Assembly (NCBI GenBank): GCA_046596415.1
Contig: JBKJML010000001.1
Location: 1 to 17,587 of the forward strand
DNA: 17,587 bases
Direction of reading: 5' to 3'
Source of the DNA: JBKJML01 sp046596415
GTDB taxonomy: Bacteria; Actinomycetota; Thermoleophilia; Gaiellales; Gaiellaceae
This document shows positions 7,791 to 14,372 of the stretch, piece by piece. Under the pieces are notes generated by a model that was not told the DNA's origin, did not search any database, and was given only the letters and a program-made list of their open reading frames with translations. Position 1 is the stretch's first letter, and each line of letters starts with the position of its first letter. The translations under genes were made by a program, and so were the position numbers.

Positions 7791-8927
7791 CTAGGCCGCC
7801 GCTGCTGTCCCTCGATCGAGGGATGCCTCGAGCAGCGACCCCGCTGCGAGCACGAGTGCATCGCGTCCCTGCGGCGCTGCGAGCTGCACCGAGGCGGGTG
7901 CGCCGTGCTCGGCCAGCCCGCACGGGAGCGCGAGCGCCGGCCAGCCGAGCGCGTTGAACGGCAGTGTGAAGCGGATCAGTGTCTCCCGCACGGCGAGGTC
8001 GCCCGGCGCGCCGGCGCCGACGAGTGGTGCAACGCACGGCAGGGTCGGTGTGACGACGAGGTCGAGACCGTCGAGGGTCGCCTCGGCTTGCTCTCGGTAG
8101 CGCTCGCGGGCCCGTTCGCCCGCAGCGACCTGCGAATCGGTCACGTGGAGGCAGCGCTCGAGCTTGATCCGGACGTCCTCGCCGTAGCTCTCGCCGCTCT
8201 CGCTGAAGAGCTCGCGATGAACGTCGGCGACCTCGCGCATGAAGACGAAGCCGATCTCCGGGTCGAGCAACGGCAGTTCGATCGCCCGCAGGTGCGGGAA
8301 GAATTGCGCTGCCGCCTCGACCCGAGCCCGCACGAGCGGGTCGGCGAGAGCGGTCCACGCAATTCCGGCTGCCACGTCGTCGAGCGCGGCGAGCTCGAGG
8401 CGCTCGAGGCCGGCGAGTGGGGTCATCATCGCCGCGCAGGCAGCCACCGAGCGTGCCATCGGGCCGGCGTGGTCGAAGCTCGGCGCGAGCGGGAAGCAGC
8501 CGTCGAGCGAGACGAGGCCGAAGCCCGGCTTGAAGCCGACGGTGCCACAGCAGGCCGACGGGATCCGGACCGACCCGCCCGAATCGGTGCCGAGCGCAGC
8601 ATCGGCCTCGCCGAGGGCGAGCGCAGCTGCGTTACCGCCACTCGACCCGCCTGCGACGCGACCGGGGACACGCGGATTCGGCACCGTCCCGAAGTGGGGA
8701 TTCTCCGACGTTGTTCCGTAGGCGAACTCGTGCAGGTTCGTCTTCCCGACCGTCACGTACCCCGCGGCCTCGAGCGCCGTGACGGCCGTCGCGGTCGTGT
8801 GCGGTACGTGGTCGGCGAAGACCGAGGAGCCGTAGGTCGTCACCGTCCCGGCCGTGTCGAACAGGTCCTTGACCGCGAGCGGAATGCCCGCCGACCGAGC
8901 CTCCGACCGGGAGAGGAAGACGGTCAG
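7791..8927 (-). CDS. Amidase-signature family hydrolase (378 aa, probable CTG start)
   Basis: This belongs to the amidase-signature family (GatA/indoleacetamide hydrolase type), which hydrolyses amide bonds with a Ser-cisSer-Lys triad. Counting from a CTG start at 8927, the triad is K20 (PLAVKDL), cis-Ser S96 in GGSSGG (93-98) and nucleophile S119 in GTDSGGSVRIP. The conserved GKTNLHEFAYG is at 61-71. No ATG, GTG or TTG gives a better start: the next GTG downstream lies after K20, and the nearest upstream one falls deep inside the preceding small gene. CTG 8927 overlaps the small gene's TGA as CTGA, the same four-base pattern as ATGA and GTGA elsewhere in this window. The region before the catalytic lysine is much shorter than usual (about 19 residues versus roughly 60-80). 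Without gatB or gatC beside it, a tRNA amidotransferase role is unlikely. The substrate is unknown. Confidence 0.87.
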   Translation of the reverse strand: MTVFLSRSEARSAGIPLAVKDLFDTAGTVTTYGSSVFADHVPHTTATAVTALEAAGYVTVGKTNLHEFAYGTTSENPHFGTVPNPRVPGRVAGGSSGGNAAALALGEADAALGTDSGGSVRIPSACCGTVGFKPGFGLVSLDGCFPLAPSFDHAGPMARSVAACAAMMTPLAGLERLELAALDDVAAGIAWTALADPLVRARVEAAAQFFPHLRAIELPLLDPEIGFVFMREVADVHRELFSESGESYGEDVRIKLERCLHVTDSQVAAGERARERYREQAEATLDGLDLVVTPTLPCVAPLVGAGAPGDLAVRETLIRFTLPFNALGWPALALPCGLAEHGAPASVQLAAPQGRDALVLAAGSLLEASLDRGTAAAA

Positions 8928-9043
8928 TCGAGTGCGAGGTAGAGGAACGCCACGCCGACCGTGCCGGCGAAGAGCAGCAGGAAGAGGCCGAAGAGCGCCC
9001 ACCCCAGCAGCAAGTTCTTGCGTTCGATCTCGGTTTGCGCCAC
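8924..9043 (-). CDS. 39-residue single-span membrane protein in the oxidase operon
   Basis: A GTG at 9043 overlaps the ctaB stop by one base (TAGTG), and the TGA at 8926-8924 overlaps the amidase's CTG. The product starts with a short polar segment, VAQTEIERKN, then one hydrophobic stretch from about residue 11 to 37 (LLLGWALFGLFLLLFAG and onward) ending ALALD. That is one membrane helix with a charged N-terminus, probably N-in. Size, tight embedding in the ctaB region and topology suggest a minor cytochrome oxidase subunit or assembly peptide, comparable in kind to small subunit IV proteins, but I recognise no named family. Hydrophobic patterning and two-sided overlaps support a real gene rather than chance. 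Function is inference from context. Confidence 0.7.
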   Translation of the reverse strand: MAQTEIERKNLLLGWALFGLFLLLFAGTVGVAFLYLALD

Positions 9044-10230
9044 TAGAGCACCAGGGGGTCGATCGCAGCCGCCACGAAGAGCAGGGCGAGGTAGGCCAGC
9101 GAGTAGTGGAAGAGGACGGCGGCACGGCGACGCGACGGGTCGCGGCGCAGCTGGATGGCGAGCCACAGGAACGCACTGCCGAGCAGCGCAGCGGCCACCG
9201 TGTAGAGCGGCCCGAGCGTGAGCCCGACGGCCAACGTGAAGCCGACCAGCACGACGGTGTAGGCGAGGATCTGCCTGGTCGTCTCACGGTCGCCGCGGAT
9301 GACGGGGAGCATCGGCACCTTCGCGGCGGCGTAGTTCTCCTTGATCAGCAGTGCGAGCGCCCAGAAATGCGGCGGCGTCCAGAGGAACACGATCAGGAAG
9401 AGCCAGAGTGCCGCGAGCCCGAGGTTGCCGGTGGCGGCCGCGTAGCCCACGAGCGGTGGGACGGCCCCGGCTGCGCCGCCGATGACGATGTTCTGCACTG
9501 TCGACCGCTTGAGCCAGCGCGTATAGACGACGACGTAGAAGAGGTTGCCGACGAGTGCGAGCACCGCGGTCAGCACGTTCACCGTGCTTGCCAGCAGCAC
9601 GAACGACAGGGCCGACAGCGCGAGGCCGAACTCCAGCGCGTGAGCGGGGGCGATCCGGCCGGCGGCGACGGGGCGCTTCTCCGTGCGCTTGCCCATCAGG
9701 CGGTCGATGTCGGCGTCGAGCAGATGATTCAACGCGCTCGCGCCGCCGCACGCGAGCGCGAGGCCGCCCATCGCGGCCAGGAAGAGGAGCCCGTCGGGCG
9801 CCCCCTGCGCGCCGACGACCATTCCGCCGGCCCCGGTGACAAGGAGCAGCGACATGATCCTCGGCTTCGTCAGCGTCACGTAGTCCCGCCAGGGGCCGGC
9901 GGGGGCGCTCTCGCCGCGGAAGGTGAGAGCCGCCGTCACGAGTGTCGCCGCGAACGCGAGCCCCGCCAAGACGACGTGCGCCTGTTGTTGGGTGACGAGC
10001 GCCGCCAGGCTGAAGAGGACGAGCGAGACGAGCGTGGGAGCGGTGAGCCGCCGATGCACGACGCGTGCGGCAACGAGCAACGCCAAAAGCGGCGGCAGCG
10101 CGAGCGCAGCCAGCACCTCATGGGCGGTCGCCGGGCCGATCGTGCCGGAGCTGACGGCGAGCAGGGTCGCGGCGGCGGCACCGAGCGCGCAGAGGCGGAG
10201 CCAGGGTCCCGTTACCGGCTCAGAGGTCAC
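9043..10230 (-). CDS. ctaB: Protoheme IX farnesyltransferase (heme O synthase) with N-terminal CtaA-like membrane domain (395 aa)
   Basis: CtaB transfers a farnesyl group to heme b, forming heme O for terminal oxidases; it is a polytopic membrane enzyme. The C-terminal portion (about 115-395) is a complete CtaB: YVTLTKPRIMSLLL, the first Asp-rich motif NHLLDADID (168-176) followed by KRTEKRPV, and the second motif KENYAAAKVPMLPVIRG (297-313). Residues 1-110 are additional and contain about four hydrophobic helices with H37 (TAHEVLAALAL) and H85 (QQQAHVVLAGLAF), resembling one four-helix half of heme A synthase CtaA. The GTG at 10230 overlaps ctaD by 11 bases and has AAGGAG upstream, so the extension belongs to the reading frame. 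CtaB function is certain; the role of the extension is inferred. Confidence 0.93.
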   Translation of the reverse strand: MTSEPVTGPWLRLCALGAAAATLLAVSSGTIGPATAHEVLAALALPPLLALLVAARVVHRRLTAPTLVSLVLFSLAALVTQQQAHVVLAGLAFAATLVTAALTFRGESAPAGPWRDYVTLTKPRIMSLLLVTGAGGMVVGAQGAPDGLLFLAAMGGLALACGGASALNHLLDADIDRLMGKRTEKRPVAAGRIAPAHALEFGLALSALSFVLLASTVNVLTAVLALVGNLFYVVVYTRWLKRSTVQNIVIGGAAGAVPPLVGYAAATGNLGLAALWLFLIVFLWTPPHFWALALLIKENYAAAKVPMLPVIRGDRETTRQILAYTVVLVGFTLAVGLTLGPLYTVAAALLGSAFLWLAIQLRRDPSRRRAAVLFHYSLAYLALLFVAAAIDPLVL

Positions 10231-11866
10231 CCTGCTCCTTCAGCCGGCGGCGCAGGTCGTAGAGCGGCCGCGCGCTCGTGACGTACGGCACCGAGGTGAA
10301 GTTCCACTCGGGCGGCGGCGAGGTCGGGTACCACTCGAGCGTGTCCGCGAGCCAGGGGTCGTTGCCGGCCCGGCGACCGTTGCGGGAGGTCTTGATCACG
10401 TTCGCCACGAGCACGAGGATGCCGACGCCCATGATGTAGGAGCCGGTCGTGGAGATCAGGTTGTAGGCCTCCCAGAGCCCGCCTTGGTCATACGTGTAGA
10501 TGCGGCGCGGCATGCCGAGCAGGCCGAGCATGTGCTGTGGGAAGAAGGTCGTGTTGAAGCCGACGAAGACCAGCCAGAAGCTGAGCTTGCCGAGTCGTTC
10601 GTCGAGCAGTCGGCCGAACATCTTCGGCCACCAGTAGAAGAGCCCCGCGAAGATGGCGAAGATCGAGCCGCCGAAGAGCACGTAGTGGAAGTGCGCGACG
10701 ATGTAGTAGGTGTCGTGCACCTGCCAGTCGATCGGGAAAGCCGCGACGAAGATCCCCGACAGGCCGCCGATCGTGAAGACGGAGATGAACCCGAGCGCGA
10801 ACAGCATCGGTGTGTCGAAGCTGATGTTTCCGCGCCAGAGCGTCGCCAGCCAGTTGAAGATCTTCACCCCCGTCGGGACGGCGATCACCATCGAGGTCAC
10901 CATGAAGAAGCTGTCGAGATAGACGGGCAGGCCGACCGTGAACATGTGATGCGCCCAGACGAGCAGCGAGAAGAAGGCGATCGCGGCGGTCGAGAACGCG
11001 ACCGCCTTGTAGCCGAAGATCGGCTTGCGGGAGAACACCGGGATGACCTCCGAGATGATCCCCATCGCGGGCAGGATCATGATGTAGACCTCGGGGTGAC
11101 CGAAGAACCAGAAGACGTGCTGGTAGAGCACGGCACTGCCGCCCTCACCCGGCGCGAAGAAATGAGTTCCGGCCTGCCGGTCGAGCAGCAGCAGCGTCAG
11201 GCCGGCGGAAAGCGTCGGCAGGACGATCACGAGCAGAACCGCGTACACCTCGAGCGACCACACGAAGAGCGGCATCCGTGTCCACGACATGCCGGCGGTG
11301 CGCATGTTGTGGATCGTGCAGATGAAGTTGATCGCGCCGAGCAGGGAGGCGATCGTGAGGATGTGGAGCGATAGGATCCAGAGGTCCTGGCCGTTCCCAG
11401 GCGTCTGCACCGAGAGCGGCGGGTAGCTCGTCCAGCCCGCCTTCGCCGCCCCGCCGCCGGCGAGGAACGACAGCATCAGAATGATCCCGCCGAAGAGGAA
11501 GAGCCAGTAGGAGAGGGCATTCAGGCGCGGAAAGGCCACGTCACGGGCGCCGATCATCAGCGGCAGCAGGTAGTTCCCGAACCCGGCGAGGATCGGAACG
11601 ACGACGAGGAAGATCATCGTCGTCCCGTGGATCGTCATCACCTCGTTGTAGGAGTCGCGGGTGAGGAACTCCTCGTTCGGCGTCGCGAGCTGCGTGCGCA
11701 TGAGCAGCGCGAGCAGGCCGCCTGCAAGGAAGAAGACGAGGCTCGTCGCGATGTACATGATCCCGATCCGCTTGTGGTCGACCGTCACGAGCCAGCTCGC
11801 GACGCGACCCCGCTGCCAGCCGGGGACGGGCTTCTCGGGGCCGGAGTGCTCAGCCCTTGTTGCCAA
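10220..11866 (-). CDS. ctaD: Cytochrome c oxidase subunit I (548 aa), A1-type heme-copper oxidase
   Basis: This is the catalytic, proton-pumping core of the aa3/caa3 oxidase in the cytoplasmic membrane, with about twelve helices. The heme a ligand is H80 (MTIHGTTM). CuB ligands are H257 and the HH pair H306/H307, with Y261 of the GHPEVY motif as the crosslinked tyrosine. The high-spin and low-spin heme ligands H392 and H394 are in AHFHYVLFGG. E259 in GHPEVY plus D109 and N116 mark the D channel, while T332 and K335 (VPTGVK) mark the K channel, so this is subfamily A1. The start is a TTG at 11866 with AAGGAG four bases upstream, overlapping coxB by 17 bases; no nearer ATG or GTG fits. The 3' end overlaps ctaB. 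It works with coxB; subunit III is not visible in the window. Confidence 0.98.
   Translation of the reverse strand: MATRAEHSGPEKPVPGWQRGRVASWLVTVDHKRIGIMYIATSLVFFLAGGLLALLMRTQLATPNEEFLTRDSYNEVMTIHGTTMIFLVVVPILAGFGNYLLPLMIGARDVAFPRLNALSYWLFLFGGIILMLSFLAGGGAAKAGWTSYPPLSVQTPGNGQDLWILSLHILTIASLLGAINFICTIHNMRTAGMSWTRMPLFVWSLEVYAVLLVIVLPTLSAGLTLLLLDRQAGTHFFAPGEGGSAVLYQHVFWFFGHPEVYIMILPAMGIISEVIPVFSRKPIFGYKAVAFSTAAIAFFSLLVWAHHMFTVGLPVYLDSFFMVTSMVIAVPTGVKIFNWLATLWRGNISFDTPMLFALGFISVFTIGGLSGIFVAAFPIDWQVHDTYYIVAHFHYVLFGGSIFAIFAGLFYWWPKMFGRLLDERLGKLSFWLVFVGFNTTFFPQHMLGLLGMPRRIYTYDQGGLWEAYNLISTTGSYIMGVGILVLVANVIKTSRNGRRAGNDPWLADTLEWYPTSPPPEWNFTSVPYVTSARPLYDLRRRLKEQGDL
10235..10240 (-). promoter_or_regulatory. 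Shine-Dalgarno site for ctaB
   Basis: AAGGAG on the - strand, four bases before the GTG at 10230 and within the last codons of ctaD. It supports the start that keeps the N-terminal CtaA-like domain in CtaB. Confidence 0.7.
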
Positions 11867-12848
11867 GGTTCTCCTTCAGGTAGCTCGTCAACGCCTTCAT
11901 CTGGGTGTCGGTCCAGCCCTTGCCGACGGCCGGCATGCGAAGGCGCCCCTCGCGCACGAGCTGCTCGATCCCCTTCGCGTCGGAGACGAGCGCCGAGCCC
12001 TTGAGCGCCGGCCCGATCAACCCCTCGCCCGCAAGGCCGTGACAGGAGGCGCACGCGCCCGCGAACGTCGCCGCGCCGAGCGTGCTGGTGCCCGCACCCT
12101 GCGCCTTCTTCTCGCTGGCGAGCCACGCCTCGAACTCTCCGCGTGGCATTGCCTCGACGGACGCCTTCATCACCGCATGCTGGACGCCGCAGAACTCGGC
12201 GCACTGACCGCTGAAGGTACCGGGCCGCTGGGCGCGGAACCAGGTGACGTTGACGACCCCGGGGATCGCGTCGACCTTTCCCCCGAGCGCCGGGATCCAC
12301 CACGAGTGGATCACGTCGTGATCGGGGGAGGTGACCTCGAGTCGGACGGTCTGGCCGACTGGGGCCCGGAGCCGGTCGACTGCGATCACCCCGTTCGGGT
12401 AGCGGAACTGCCAGAAGAACTGACGGCCTTCGACCTGCACCTCGAGGCGCCCGCCGGCCGCGGTCGCGGGAGGAATGTCGCTGATCCCCGGGAGCTTGTA
12501 GAAGACGAAGCCCCCGATCGCGACGAGGATCAGGGCCGGCGCGACCGTCCAGGCGATCTCGAGCCTCGTGTTGCCATGGATGCGCGCACCCTCGGCGTCG
12601 CGTGCTCGGCCTTTGCGGCGGAAGCGGATGATGAAGGCGATCAGGAGCCCCTCGACGAGTACGAGGATGGCGCCGGTGAAGATCGCGACCAGGTTGTAGG
12701 CCTCGTTGATCCGGTCCGAGTTGGGCGAGACACCCTCGACCGGAGCGAACCCGCCGTTGCCTGCGAACGCCGTCGCGGCAACCGCGAGGGCGAGCGTGCC
12801 GGTGAGACACGCGGCGAGGAGGATCTTCGAGCGCACGGCCGCTGGCAT
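11850..12848 (-). CDS. coxB: Cytochrome c oxidase subunit II with C-terminal cytochrome c domain (332 aa, caa3-type)
   Basis: Subunit II receives electrons at its CuA centre and passes them to subunit I. Residues 1-29 are a signal peptide, followed by two membrane helices (about 52-75 and 97-117). The cupredoxin domain has the CuA ligands H181 (HSWW), C216, E218 and C220 (QCAEFCG), H224 and M227. A class I cytochrome c domain follows, with the heme site CASCH (266-270) and probable axial M305 (RLRMPAVG), making this a caa3-type fusion that can carry its own electron-donating heme. The ATG at 12848 has no ribosome binding site; a GTG at 12836 would also give a good signal peptide (VRSKILLAA). 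The nine-base gap to the divergent gene means promoter elements must lie inside coding sequence. It is first in the - strand operon. Confidence 0.96.
   Translation of the reverse strand: MPAAVRSKILLAACLTGTLALAVAATAFAGNGGFAPVEGVSPNSDRINEAYNLVAIFTGAILVLVEGLLIAFIIRFRRKGRARDAEGARIHGNTRLEIAWTVAPALILVAIGGFVFYKLPGISDIPPATAAGGRLEVQVEGRQFFWQFRYPNGVIAVDRLRAPVGQTVRLEVTSPDHDVIHSWWIPALGGKVDAIPGVVNVTWFRAQRPGTFSGQCAEFCGVQHAVMKASVEAMPRGEFEAWLASEKKAQGAGTSTLGAATFAGACASCHGLAGEGLIGPALKGSALVSDAKGIEQLVREGRLRMPAVGKGWTDTQMKALTSYLKENLGNKG
11871..11876 (-). promoter_or_regulatory. Shine-Dalgarno site deciding the TTG start of ctaD
   Basis: AAGGAG on the - strand lies four bases before TTG 11866 and inside the end of coxB. 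No in-frame ATG or GTG lies near the expected N-terminus, so this site supports TTG as the start codon. Confidence 0.7.
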
Positions 12849-12852
12849 TCTA
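12847..12852 (-). promoter_or_regulatory. Possible -10 element (TAGAAT) at the coxB start
   Basis: TAGAAT on the - strand matches TATAAT at five of six positions but overlaps the annotated ATG (12848-12846). If used, transcription would begin near 12840, a few bases before the in-frame GTG at 12836, giving a near-leaderless coxB mRNA that starts MRSKILLAA. I see no convincing -35 hexamer at normal spacing, so this is tentative. Confidence 0.25.
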
Positions 12853-12857
12853 CGAGG

Positions 12858-13172
12858 GTGTCCGAGCCCGTGCGCAGCCGAACCCGCGTCGATCTCCCGG
12901 CAGCCGTCGAGCGGCCGTTCGAGGTGTTCGTCAACGGGGTGCCTCAGATCGAGGGCGCCGACTTCCGTGTCGCCGGGCGCACGCTCGTTTTCGAACGCGA
13001 TCTTCGGCGCGAGGGCAAGCTCGGGTTCTGGCGGTGGGCGTCGAACTTCCTGGGCGTCGCGGGCAGCTACCGGCAGAACGACGCGGTCGACATCGCCTAC
13101 GCGGTGGGCGGTCGGCGGCAGGTCGCGACCGGGCTGCCGCTCGCCCCGGCCGACGCGGGCTCGGCGGGCTAG
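12858..13172 (+). CDS. Small uncharacterised protein (104 aa), probably beta-rich
   Basis: I do not recognise a named family. The GTG at 12858 is nine bases from the divergent coxB ATG; a second in-frame GTG at 12870 is an equally possible start, and neither has a well-placed ribosome binding site. The product has no signal peptide or membrane segment. Its core carries PFEVFVNGVPQIEG, then ADFRVAGRTLVFERDL, a Trp-containing segment GFWRWASNFLGVAG, and DAVDIAYAVGG near the end. The alternating hydrophobic pattern and the NG-x-x-Q-x-x-G-x-D-F arrangement suggest a small beta-sandwich like those in surface or phage tail proteins, which is only a pattern resemblance. Tight packing against both neighbours, with a stop shared with malQ, favours a real gene. 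It could be a remnant of a longer protein. Confidence 0.7.
   Translation: MSEPVRSRTRVDLPAAVERPFEVFVNGVPQIEGADFRVAGRTLVFERDLRREGKLGFWRWASNFLGVAGSYRQNDAVDIAYAVGGRRQVATGLPLAPADAGSAG
13169..13172. other. Shared stop palindrome CTAG (small + strand gene / malQ)
   Basis: CTAG inside GCTAGC (13168-13173) supplies TAG at 13170-13172 for the + strand gene and TAG at 13171-13169 for malQ. It is the same arrangement as at 5198-5201. Confidence 0.93.
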
Positions 13173-14329
13173 CGCCGCGGGCGGCGTCGTGCCTGCGTCG
13201 TCGCGATGCGCAGCCGCTCGGCGTGCTCGGGACGGAGGTCGCGCGGCCCGAACCGCCACGTCCAGTTGCCGTAGGGCTCGCCCGGCCGGTTCATCCGCGC
13301 TTCGCTGCCGAGCTCGAGCACGTCCTGGAGCGGCACCATCGCGAGCGCTGCGCGCGACGAGAGGGCAAGCTCGATCAGCTCCCAGGCATCGCGGCCCGGA
13401 TAGAAGCCGCGCAGGGTGTCTGTGTCGTGGGTCGTCGTGTAGATCACCTGGCGTTCACGATGGTTCTCGAACCCGTGGGGGCTGTCCTTGCGGCCGCTGA
13501 AAGCCCACAGCAGAACGGCCATGCCCGGGAAGCCCAGCGAGTCCCGGAGCTGAATCACGTCCTCGGTGATCAGGCCGAGGTCCTCGGCGATCACGGGCAG
13601 CGTGCCAAGCTCCGCCGCGGCGGCGCGGAACAGGGCCTCGCCGGGTCCCGGTAGCCAATGGCCGCGTCGCGCGGTCAGCGCGCGGGCCGGGATCGCCCAG
13701 AAGGCGGCGAAGCCGCGGAAGTGGTCGATGCGGGTCAGGTCGTAGAGCTCGAACGTGCGGCGGAGGCGCTCGATCCACCAGCGGTAGCCCTCCGCCCGGA
13801 GCGCCTCCCAGTCGAACAGCGGGTTCCCCCAGTGCTGCCCATCGGGGCTGAGATCGTCCGGCGGTGCGCCCGCGACGAGGCCGCGGAGGAAGAGCTCCCG
13901 ATGCGACCGGTGGTCGACGCTCTCCTGCGCGACGTAGATCGGGACATCGCCGATCACCCGGATCCCGCGCTCGCGCGCGTAGACGCGGAGCGCCGTCCAC
14001 TCGCGTTCGAAGCGCACCTGGTCGGCCAGGTTGCCGCCGGCCTCCTCCCAGTCTCCCGCCCAGTAGGCCTGGCGCTCACGGAACGCGGCGACGTCGGCCT
14101 TGGCGACCCGGGCACGTGGGCGCGCGAGGAACCCCGCCCAGGCGGCGAAGGCCGACGAGGATGCGTACGGCGAGCCGACCTCGTCGGGGGGGCCGAGCGG
14201 CAGCACCTGCCACCAGCTCTGGCCCGCGGCCTCGAGCCAGTCGACGAAGCGGTAGGCGTGCGCGTCGAGACGTCCCGTCGGCAGCGAGGTCGGATGGAGG
14301 ACTATGCCGCTCGAGCGGGGGAGATCCAT
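13169..14329 (-). CDS. malQ: Compact 4-alpha-glucanotransferase (386 aa)
   Basis: A GH77 amylomaltase that transfers alpha-1,4-glucan chains between maltodextrins, in the cytoplasm. Landmarks run in order: SSGIVLHPTSLP (6-17), GSPYASSSAF (52-61), IGDVPIYVA (126-134), GQHWGNPLFDW (164-174), nucleophile D202 in LTRIDHFRGF, acid/base E249 in VIAEDLG, and stabiliser D302 in TTTHDTDT. Spacing between nucleophile and acid/base (47) equals that of Thermus aquaticus amylomaltase (D293/E340), yet the nucleophile comes about 91 residues earlier, so most of the shortening is N-terminal to the active site. The total is about 110 residues less than the usual 500. The usual THDNDT asparagine is threonine (T303). 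The ATG at 14329 faces glgE across a short divergent gap; no clear ribosome binding site. Function is probable, with all catalytic residues kept. Confidence 0.92.
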   Translation of the reverse strand: MDLPRSSGIVLHPTSLPTGRLDAHAYRFVDWLEAAGQSWWQVLPLGPPDEVGSPYASSSAFAAWAGFLARPRARVAKADVAAFRERQAYWAGDWEEAGGNLADQVRFEREWTALRVYARERGIRVIGDVPIYVAQESVDHRSHRELFLRGLVAGAPPDDLSPDGQHWGNPLFDWEALRAEGYRWWIERLRRTFELYDLTRIDHFRGFAAFWAIPARALTARRGHWLPGPGEALFRAAAAELGTLPVIAEDLGLITEDVIQLRDSLGFPGMAVLLWAFSGRKDSPHGFENHRERQVIYTTTHDTDTLRGFYPGRDAWELIELALSSRAALAMVPLQDVLELGSEARMNRPGEPYGNWTWRFGPRDLRPEHAERLRIATTQARRRPRR

Positions 14330-14372
14330 CGTTGTCGTTTACCGTTCGGTCATCGCTGAAAGCAAGACTGTC
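14330..14372. promoter_or_regulatory. Divergent malQ / glgE intergenic region
   Basis: This 43-base gap is the only intergenic stretch longer than 21 bases in the window. It is clearly less G+C-rich (22 of 43 bases) than its surroundings, as expected of a promoter region serving both directions. A TTGTCG at 14332 could be a weak + strand -35, but I find no good -10 at proper spacing, and no clear operator palindrome. The call rests on position and composition. Confidence 0.45.

Noticed and set aside
8928..9287. N-terminal extension of the amidase to an upstream start
   Set aside because: It would run through the 39-residue gene and into ctaB, is Arg/Ser-rich, and does not resemble the N-terminus of amidases.
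9923..11374. 483-codon + strand open frame opposite ctaB and ctaD
   Set aside because: Highly charged, Glu/Arg/Asp-rich antisense of membrane protein genes, with no recognisable domain.
14304..14372. Upstream ATG start for glgE at 14304
   Set aside because: Has a GGAGG nearby but would overlap the conserved start of malQ head-to-head; the extra residues do not look like GlgE, though this start is not fully excluded.
14330..14372. Defined -35/-10 promoter pairs in the malQ/glgE gap
   Set aside because: TTGTCG is only a weak -35 match and no convincing -10 lies at 16-18 bases; I kept only a general regulatory-region call.
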